The notes below the pieces were generated by a model. It was not told the origin of the DNA. It made no database searches and was given only the letters and a program-made list of their open reading frames with translations. A stretch of DNA of 9,162 bases from Mycobacterium sp. (GTDB lineage: Bacteria > Actinomycetota > Actinomycetes > Mycobacteriales > Mycobacteriaceae), in NCBI GenBank assembly GCA_019246375.1, contig JAFAQO010000446.1, positions 1 to 9,162 on the forward strand, written 5' to 3'. Positions within the stretch are counted from its first letter, which is position 1, and each line of letters starts with the position of its first letter. Positions 4,344-9,162 of this stretch are shown here, piece by piece. The translations under genes and the position numbers were made by a program.

Positions 4344-6542
4344 ATGCCGATCGCGATAAACCCTGAGCATCATGAGCTGGCTGATTCGGTGCGGTCCCTG
4401 GCAGCACGGGTAGCCCCATCGGAGGTCCTGCACGCCGCACTTGAAACCCCGCTCGATAACCCTCCGCCCTATTGGGAGGCCGCCGCCGAGCAAGGGCTGC
4501 AAGGCGTTCACCTCGCCGAATCGATCGGAGGCCAAGGTTTCGGCATTCTCGAGCTGGCCGTGGTGCTGGCCGAGTTCGGCTACGGCGCGGTGCCCGGTCC
4601 GTTCGTGCCGTCAGCGATCGCCAGCGCGCTGATCTCCGCGCATGACCCGGACGCGAAGGTGCTCGCCGAGCTGGCGTCCGGCGCCGCCATCGCCGCGTGT
4701 GCACTCGATTCCGGCCTGACCGCCACCCGGCACGGCGATGGGTTGGTGATCCGCGGTGAGGTCCGTGCGGTACCCGCCGCGGGTCAGGCCGCAATACTGG
4801 TCTTGCCGGTGGCGATCGACAGCGGCGAAGAATGGATCGTGCTGCGCGCCGAGCAGCTCGAAATCGAGCCGGCAAAAAGCCTTGATCCGCTACGGCCTAT
4901 CGCGCATGTGCGCGCCAACGCCGTCGAGATCGGCGACGACGCCGTTTTGAGCAACCTGAGCATGATCGCCGCGCGTGCGCTGATGTCTACCTTGCTGTCG
5001 GCTGAGGCCGTTGGCGTCGCGCGGTGGGCCACCGATACCGCGTCGGCTTACGCGAAGATTCGCGAGCAGTTCGGCAGGCCCATCGGCCAGTTCCAGGCCG
5101 TCAAACACAAGTGCGCCGAAATGATCGCCGACACCGAACGGGCCACCGCAGCGGTGTGGGATGCCGCGCGCGCGATCGACGAAGCCAGGGAAAAGAAATG
5201 GGAGATCGCGTCACCGGCGGTCGAATTCGCTGCGGCGGTGGCGGCGACCTTGGCCCCGGCCGCCGCTCAGCGCTGCGCTCAGGACTGCATCCAGGTGCAC
5301 GGCGGCATCGGCTTCACCTGGGAGCACGATACGAACGTCTACTACCGGCGTGCGCTGCTGCTGGCCGCGTCTTTCGGCCGCAGATCCCAGTATCCGCAGC
5401 GTGTGGTCCACACCGCGACAACCACCGGTATGCGAGAACTGGACATCGACCTGGACCCCGACACCGAAAAACTGCGGGCCGACATCCGGGCAGAAGTCGC
5501 GGCGCTTAAGGCGATTCCACGTGAGGAACGCACCGCTGCCATCGCCGAGGGCGGCTGGGTGCTGCCGTATCTGCCGAAACCGTGGGGCCGAGCGTCCAGC
5601 CCGGTCGAGCAGATCATCATCGCTCAGGAGTTCCCCACCGGGCGGGTTAAGCGTCCGCCGATCGGCATCGCGGCGTGGATCGTTCCCTCGATTGTGGCGT
5701 TCGGCACCGACGAGCAAAAGCAGCGGTTCCTGCCGCCGACTTTCCGCGGTGAGATGATTTGGTGCCAGCTGTTTTCCGAGCCGGGCGCCGGTTCGGACCT
5801 CGCCGGTCTTAGCACCAAGGCGACCAAGGTCGACGGTGGCTGGCGGCTCACCGGCCAGAAGATCTGGACCACCGCCGCCCAGTTCTCCGACTGGGGCGCG
5901 CTGCTGGCCCGCACCGATCCCGCCGCGCCGAAGCACAACGGCATCACGTACTTCCTGCTGGACATGAAGAGCGAAGGCATACAGGTGCGGCCGCTGCGCG
6001 AGCTGACCGGCGGCGCGATGTTCAACACCGTCTTCATCGACGACGTCTTCGTGCCCGACGAGCTGGTGCTCGGTGAGGTGAACCGGGGCTGGGAAGTCAG
6101 CCGCAACACGCTGACCGCCGAACGAGTATCCATTGGCAGCAGCGAGGCGCCGTTCCTGGCCAACCTCGACAGGTTCGTCGAGTTCATGCGCGACGGCCAG
6201 TTCGACCAGGTCGCGCAAAACCGCGCCGGCCAGTTGATCGCCGAGGGCCACGCCGTCAAGGTGCTCAATATGCGGTCGACGCTGTTGACGCTGGCCGGTG
6301 GGGACGCGATGCCGTCGGCGGCGATTTCCAAGCTGCTGTCGATGCGCACCGCACAGGACTACGCCGAATTCGCGGTGTCCACGTTCGGCAGCGACGCCGC
6401 GATCGGCGACCCTGAGGAGCTGCCTGGCAAGTGGGGCGAGTATCTGCTGGCCAGCCGGGCCACCACGATCTACGGCGGCACGTCGGAGGTGCAGCTCAAC
6501 ATCATCGCCGAACGACTGCTGGGCCTCCCCCGCGACCCGTAG
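4344..6542 (+). CDS. fadE6: Fused double-domain acyl-CoA dehydrogenase, FadE6-like
   Basis: This 732-residue flavoenzyme should introduce an alpha,beta double bond into an acyl-CoA. It consists of two acyl-CoA dehydrogenase domains in tandem. Domain one (about 1-355) carries FGRPIGQFQAVKH (243-255) and the VHGGIGFTWEHD motif (318-329). A short acidic linker follows, and domain two begins near 366. It carries the flavin/substrate loop CQLFSEPGAGSDLAGLSTKA (474-493), GQKIWTT (504-510), and the C-terminal YGGTSEVQLNIIAERLLG (710-727). The usual medium-chain catalytic glutamate (YEGT) is glycine here. E593 in TLTAERVSIG is a candidate base at the alternative position used by isovaleryl/long-chain enzymes. 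FadE6 of M. tuberculosis has the same architecture (731 residues, from memory). It has its own predicted promoter and operator. The substrate is not evident; the facing acyl-CoA synthetase may supply it. Confidence 0.92.
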   Translation: MPIAINPEHHELADSVRSLAARVAPSEVLHAALETPLDNPPPYWEAAAEQGLQGVHLAESIGGQGFGILELAVVLAEFGYGAVPGPFVPSAIASALISAHDPDAKVLAELASGAAIAACALDSGLTATRHGDGLVIRGEVRAVPAAGQAAILVLPVAIDSGEEWIVLRAEQLEIEPAKSLDPLRPIAHVRANAVEIGDDAVLSNLSMIAARALMSTLLSAEAVGVARWATDTASAYAKIREQFGRPIGQFQAVKHKCAEMIADTERATAAVWDAARAIDEAREKKWEIASPAVEFAAAVAATLAPAAAQRCAQDCIQVHGGIGFTWEHDTNVYYRRALLLAASFGRRSQYPQRVVHTATTTGMRELDIDLDPDTEKLRADIRAEVAALKAIPREERTAAIAEGGWVLPYLPKPWGRASSPVEQIIIAQEFPTGRVKRPPIGIAAWIVPSIVAFGTDEQKQRFLPPTFRGEMIWCQLFSEPGAGSDLAGLSTKATKVDGGWRLTGQKIWTTAAQFSDWGALLARTDPAAPKHNGITYFLLDMKSEGIQVRPLRELTGGAMFNTVFIDDVFVPDELVLGEVNRGWEVSRNTLTAERVSIGSSEAPFLANLDRFVEFMRDGQFDQVAQNRAGQLIAEGHAVKVLNMRSTLLTLAGGDAMPSAAISKLLSMRTAQDYAEFAVSTFGSDAAIGDPEELPGKWGEYLLASRATTIYGGTSEVQLNIIAERLLGLPRDP

Positions 6543-6556
6543 CCCTCGAGACAGCC

Positions 6557-6573
6557 GCCAGGCAGACGCCAGG
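6557..6573 (+). repeat. Short direct repeat GCCAGG, 11-base pitch
   Basis: GCCAGG occurs at 6557-6562 and 6568-6573, one helical turn apart, in the 92-base gap between fadE and the DinB gene. It might be a binding site, but it is short and in GC-rich sequence. I saw no clear promoter or terminator in the same gap. Confidence 0.15.
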
Positions 6574-6634
6574 GTTGCGATTCCACCAGATCAACGACCC
6601 ACGTTTCTGTTTCGCGCAGCAGTGGGAGCCCGTC

Positions 6635-7144
6635 ATGTCAGCAGCGCAACCGATCCGTCGCCGCGAGCAAGGACCCGTCGGCGAGCGCGCCACGCTGGAG
6701 TCTTTCCTGAACGACTACCGAGACATCGCGGTGCGCAAGGTCGCCGGCCTCTCCGATGCCGATGCCCGCCGCCGGCTGGTCGCGTCGCCGACAACCGTGG
6801 GTGGGCTGATCAAGCACCTGCGCTGGGCGGAATACGGCTGGTTCGATCAGCTTCTGCAGGAACGACTCGACGACAACCGTCGCACGCACGAGCGCGAATG
6901 GGAGTTCCAATTCCTCCCCGACGAGTCACTCGCCACGCTGATCGCGGACTACCAAGCACAGTGCGAGCAGTCCCGACGTATCGCCGCGCACTATCCGCTC
7001 GATCACCAAGTGCCACACCGTCGGATTGGGGCGGTGTCGCTGCGCTGGATTTACGTGCACATGATCGAAGAAACCGCGCGCCACACCGGACAACTGGATA
7101 TCTTGCGCGAACAACTCGATGGCGCAACAGGATTCGACGGCTAA
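6635..7144 (+). CDS. DinB/DUF664 family protein (mycothiol S-transferase-like)
   Basis: A 169-residue four-helix-bundle protein of the DinB superfamily, DUF664 branch. The motifs are TTVGGLIKHLRWAEYGWFDQ (53-72), with H61, and VHMIEETARHTGQLDILREQ (141-160), with E146 and H150. H61, E146 and H150 match the His/Glu/His zinc site known from mycothiol-dependent maleylpyruvate isomerase. Actinobacterial members are often mycothiol transferases used in detoxification, so a mycothiol-dependent role is the best guess, with the electrophile unknown. The ATG at 6635 has GGGAG six bases upstream; the frame is open further left but only through antiphase fadE sequence. It lies 92 bases after fadE on the same strand, so co-transcription is possible. 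It converges on fadD with 24 bases between stops. I recall no such gene here in M. tuberculosis. Confidence 0.85.
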   Translation: MSAAQPIRRREQGPVGERATLESFLNDYRDIAVRKVAGLSDADARRRLVASPTTVGGLIKHLRWAEYGWFDQLLQERLDDNRRTHEREWEFQFLPDESLATLIADYQAQCEQSRRIAAHYPLDHQVPHRRIGAVSLRWIYVHMIEETARHTGQLDILREQLDGATGFDG

Positions 7145-7168
7145 GCCGCTTCAGGCAAGCCGCAGCGC

Positions 7169-8893
7169 CTACTCCTTTTCGTCTTTGTCGTCCTTTTTGT
7201 CTTGGCCGTCTTTGTCGTCGCCTTCCTCGCGCAGCTCCCGTTTGAGGATCTTGCCGGTCGAGTTGCGCGGCAACTCGTCGAGGAAGACCACGTCGCGCGG
7301 CACCTTGTACTTGGCCAGCTGGTCCTTCACGTGCTTTTTGACGGTGTCCTCGTCGAGATCGGAGCCATCCTTCTTCACGACGAAGGCCTTCAACCGGTGA
7401 CCCCACTCTTTGTCTTCGACACCAATCGCGGTGGCCTCCACCACGTCGGGAAGCCCGCTGATGCAATCCTCGACTTCAGCGGGGAAGACGTTCTCGCCCC
7501 CGGACACGATCATCTCGTCGTCGCGACCGCTGATAAACAGCAGGCCCTTCTCGTCGAAGTAGCCGACGTCACCCGAGGACAGCATGCCGTCGATGATCTG
7601 CTTGCCGCCGCCACCGGTGTAGCCCTCGAACGGGAAGCTGCTGCCGACGAAGATCCGCCCGACCTCGCCCTGCGGCAGCTCCTTGCCGTCGTCGTCGAAG
7701 ATCTTGATCTTGACCCCTTTGACAACCGCTCCCGCCGTCGACGAGTTGTACTCCAAGTGCTTGGGCTCGGCGATGGTGGCGAAGGCGATCTCGGTCGAGC
7801 CGTACATGTTGTAAATGACCGGTCCGAACTCCTTGAGCCCCCGCTCGGCCACATCGGCGTTCAGCGCCGAGCCGGAGACGAAGATGATCCGCAGGCTCGA
7901 CAGATCGGGCCGCTCGTCCATCTTTTCCAGTGCTTCCAGCATCCGCGACAACATCACCGGAACGACGATGATCGCGGTCGTCTTGTGCTTCTCGATGTCC
8001 TGCAACACGACATCAGGCTTGAACTTGCGGTGCAGCAGCAGCGTCGAGCCCAGGAAACCTCCGATGGTGGCGTGTAAAAAGCCCAGGGCGTGGAACATCG
8101 GTGCCGGCAGCGCCGTCACCTCGCCGGCCTTGAACGGAACATGCGACAAGATGCCGCCGATCGGCCCCAGGCTCGGCGGGGTGCTGCGGTTCGCGCCCTT
8201 AGGAGTGCCGGTGGTGCCGCTGGTCAGAATGATGATCGACGAGTGCTTGCTCGCCTTCGGCGCGGGCTTTTTGCTGCTGTTTTCGATCAAGTCGGCCAGC
8301 GTCTCGTCCTTGCTGTTCGACTTCTCGTCCGAGTCGGGATTGGTGCCCAGCGCCCGCAGCTTGCCCAGCGGCGGCTCGGCTTTGCTGACGTCTTCGCTGT
8401 ATTCGTCGTCGTAGATGATCAGTTTGGCGTCTTCGCGCTCGGCCACCTCCTTGATCTGCGGGCCGGAGAACGAGCTGTTCAGCAGGATGATGCGGGCACC
8501 GACCCGTGCGCACCCGAACTCAGCGACGGCAAACCAGCGACTGTTGCGCGCCAGGATCGCCACACCGTCCCCGCCCCTGACACCCTTGTCCAGCAGACCG
8601 TGGGCGACCGCATTGGCGGCGTCGTCGAGCTCCTTCCAGGTGAACTCGCCCTCATCGTCGATAATGGCTACCTTGTCCGGGCTGCGCCGGGCATGCAAGG
8701 CGGGAAGCATCCCGATCTCGCCCCACTTGCGGATGTCGTTGGCCATCGCGGCCACGTTCTGCGGTGCCTCGATCGGGAACCCACCGGCTTCGAAGATTTT
8801 GCGGGCATAGTGCAGTTCAGCCAGGCCACGGTCGGCGTACTGCTGAACTTTCGGGACCGCTTTCCACGGTAATAAGTCACTGAAGTTAGGCAT
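7169..8893 (-). CDS. fadD2: Fatty-acyl-CoA synthetase (AMP-binding), FadD2-like
   Basis: A 574-residue ATP-dependent enzyme that should activate a carboxylic acid to acyl-AMP and then acyl-CoA. The ATP-binding loop is LTSGTTGTPKGA (223-234), motif A5 is YNMYGSTEI (361-369), and motifs A7/A8 are SGDVGYFDEKGLLFISGRDDE (440-460) with SGGENVFPAEVE (464-475). The catalytic lysine is K548 in STGKIL. All key motifs are present, so it should be active. A charged insert (about 184-218, rich in D, S, K and E) precedes the P-loop. From about 556 the protein ends in a lysine/aspartate-rich tail, making it some 14 residues longer than FadD2 of M. tuberculosis (560, from memory). No Shine-Dalgarno precedes the ATG; a TAAAGT element six bases upstream suggests a leaderless mRNA. 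It converges on the DinB gene and may feed the FadE enzyme. Confidence 0.92.
   Translation of the reverse strand: MPNFSDLLPWKAVPKVQQYADRGLAELHYARKIFEAGGFPIEAPQNVAAMANDIRKWGEIGMLPALHARRSPDKVAIIDDEGEFTWKELDDAANAVAHGLLDKGVRGGDGVAILARNSRWFAVAEFGCARVGARIILLNSSFSGPQIKEVAEREDAKLIIYDDEYSEDVSKAEPPLGKLRALGTNPDSDEKSNSKDETLADLIENSSKKPAPKASKHSSIIILTSGTTGTPKGANRSTPPSLGPIGGILSHVPFKAGEVTALPAPMFHALGFLHATIGGFLGSTLLLHRKFKPDVVLQDIEKHKTTAIIVVPVMLSRMLEALEKMDERPDLSSLRIIFVSGSALNADVAERGLKEFGPVIYNMYGSTEIAFATIAEPKHLEYNSSTAGAVVKGVKIKIFDDDGKELPQGEVGRIFVGSSFPFEGYTGGGGKQIIDGMLSSGDVGYFDEKGLLFISGRDDEMIVSGGENVFPAEVEDCISGLPDVVEATAIGVEDKEWGHRLKAFVVKKDGSDLDEDTVKKHVKDQLAKYKVPRDVVFLDELPRNSTGKILKRELREEGDDKDGQDKKDDKDEKE
7181..7219. 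repeat. Direct repeat GTCTTTGTCGTC in the fadD tail codons
   Basis: The 12-base unit occurs at 7181-7192 and 7208-7219, 27 bases (nine codons) apart, with a CTTTTTG run between. On the coding strand it encodes the repeated D-D-K-D of the charged tail. Such low-complexity sequence can expand or shrink by slippage, which may explain the added length of this tail. Confidence 0.5.
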
Positions 8894-8910
8894 AAGTTCA
8901 CTTTATGTGA
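8894..8910. promoter_or_regulatory. Overlapping small inverted repeats at the fadD start
   Basis: AAGT-TC-ACTT (8894-8903) and TCAC-N5-GTGA (8898-8910) overlap in the fadD/polymerase gap, directly before the fadD ATG. They also cover its predicted -10 element. A bound protein would block fadD. The arms are only four bases, so this is a weak candidate operator. The orientation is the reverse of a CRP site. Confidence 0.25.
8900..8905 (-). promoter_or_regulatory. Predicted -10 element of fadD, leaderless transcript
   Basis: On the minus strand TAAAGT lies six bases upstream of the fadD ATG. It fits TANNNT, and transcription would start about at the A of the ATG. No -35 match was seen at the usual distance, which is common in mycobacteria. 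There is also no Shine-Dalgarno, as expected for a leaderless message. Confidence 0.45.
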
Positions 8911-8937
8911 CGCAGGTCGCATTAGCTGGGGAAATTT

Positions 8938-8943
8938 TACGAT
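8938..8943 (+). promoter_or_regulatory. Predicted -10 element of the polymerase gene, leaderless transcript
   Basis: TACGAT lies six bases upstream of the ATG at 8950, fits TANNNT, and follows an AT-rich stretch (GAAATTTTA). Transcription would start at or next to the ATG. GGGGAAA at 8928-8934 is too far upstream for a normal ribosome binding site. This mirrors the arrangement at the divergent fadD start. Confidence 0.45.
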
Positions 8944-8949
8944 GAACCC

Positions 8950-9162
8950 ATGGCCGGCCCGGTGTCCCTGGACGTGGACGGACGCCAAGTCGCCGTCACC
9001 CACCCCGATAAACTCATCTTCCCCGGCCGGAACGGTGGCGCGGGCCTCACCAAGCTTGACTTGATCCGCTATTACCTGAGCGTTGCTGACGGCGCCCTTC
9101 GAGGGGTCGCCGGGCGTCCGATGATTCTGAAGCGGTTCGTCAAGGGCATCGCGCAGGAGGCG
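8950..9162 (+). CDS. LigD-type polymerase/primase domain protein, N-terminal part, Rv0269c-like
   Basis: Only the first 71 residues are in the window; the frame is open at the right edge. The sequence begins with VDGRQVAVTHPDKLIFPG (9-26), then LTKLDLIRYYLSVADGALRGVAGRP (33-57) and LKRFVKGIAQEA (60-71). This is the pattern that opens archaeo-eukaryotic-primase-type polymerase domains of bacterial LigD: T-x-P-D-K-L-I-F-P, then T-K-x-D-L-I-x-Y-Y, then RP-x-x-LKR-F. Related stand-alone paralogues in mycobacteria act in DNA repair or gap filling with a ribonucleotide preference (family knowledge). Whether a ligase domain follows cannot be seen. By synteny it is the Rv0269c homologue, a stand-alone polymerase domain. 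It is divergent from fadD across 56 bases. No functional link to the lipid genes is suggested beyond possible shared control in that gap. Confidence 0.85.
   Translation, partial: MAGPVSLDVDGRQVAVTHPDKLIFPGRNGGAGLTKLDLIRYYLSVADGALRGVAGRPMILKRFVKGIAQEA

Noticed and set aside
5211..6251. 346-codon minus-strand frame inside fadE
   Set aside because: It is a shadow of GC-rich coding sequence; the plus strand carries unambiguous acyl-CoA dehydrogenase motifs over the same bases.
7145..7168. Terminator between the convergent DinB and fadD genes
   Set aside because: Only a 4-base-pair GCTT/AAGC hairpin can be drawn in this 24-base gap, too weak to call.
6298..7245. 315-codon plus-strand frame across the fadE/DinB junction
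   Set aside because: It is arginine- and proline-rich, typical of a shifted reading of high-GC genes, and conflicts with the recognised fadE end and DinB motifs.
7202..8872. Two long plus-strand frames (291 and 260 codons) opposite fadD
   Set aside because: Both are antisense to a complete acyl-CoA synthetase with all catalytic motifs and have no start context of their own.
8898..8910. TCAC-N5-GTGA taken as a CRP site
   Set aside because: The half-sites are in the reverse orientation to TGTGA-N6-TCACA and the spacing differs.
1..9162. Mobile elements, CRISPR, toxin-antitoxin or phage genes
   Set aside because: I saw no transposase motif, terminal inverted repeat, spaced repeat array, integrase or toxin-antitoxin pair on either strand.

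Overview
This window looks like chromosomal DNA of a Mycobacterium, probably a slow-growing species. The codons are GC-rich with high third-position GC. The gene set and order also match, from memory and mirrored on the opposite strand, the M. tuberculosis block Rv0269c to Rv0276: LigD-polymerase-like gene, fadD2, fadE6, alpha/beta hydrolase, TetR, VOC protein, TetR, DUF2236 protein. No tRNA, rRNA, insertion sequence, CRISPR array or phage gene was seen. No stretch over 300 bases lacks a gene.

Layout from left to right. Positions 2-349 (+) hold an unidentified reading frame, open at the left edge. It ends tail-to-tail with, and overlaps by 26 bases, a DUF2236 (MpaB/Lcp-like) gene on the minus strand (324-1238). 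That gene is divergent from a TetR-type regulator (1305-1952, +). A VOC/glyoxalase-fold gene (2051-2626, -) converges on the regulator. Divergent from the VOC gene is a compact frame at 2743-3087 (+) that reads as a second TetR regulator reduced to pieces by internal deletions that keep the frame. One base after its stop begins an alpha/beta hydrolase (3089-4222, +). A 121-base gap follows, carrying a promoter-like sequence with a perfect 12-base palindrome. It precedes a 732-residue fused double acyl-CoA dehydrogenase (4344-6542, +, FadE6-like). A DinB/DUF664 gene (6635-7144, +) follows and converges on a 574-residue acyl-CoA synthetase (7169-8893, -, FadD2-like). Divergent from the synthetase, and cut by the right edge, is a LigD-polymerase-domain gene (8950-9162, +).

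Taken together (inference), this is a lipid or acyl-substrate processing locus. The synthetase would activate an acid to its CoA thioester, FadE would alpha,beta-desaturate an acyl-CoA, and the hydrolase, VOC and DUF2236 proteins could act on related substrates. TetR-family regulators are the usual controllers of such genes. The polymerase-like gene is a neighbour rather than an obvious partner.

Most of the window is ordinary mycobacterial metabolism. The points most worth a second look are the collapsed TetR gene, the palindrome inside the predicted fadE promoter, the pair of predicted leaderless starts in the fadD/polymerase gap, the DinB gene sitting between fadE and fadD, and the low-complexity charged tail of FadD. 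I found no convincing new defence or mobile system.
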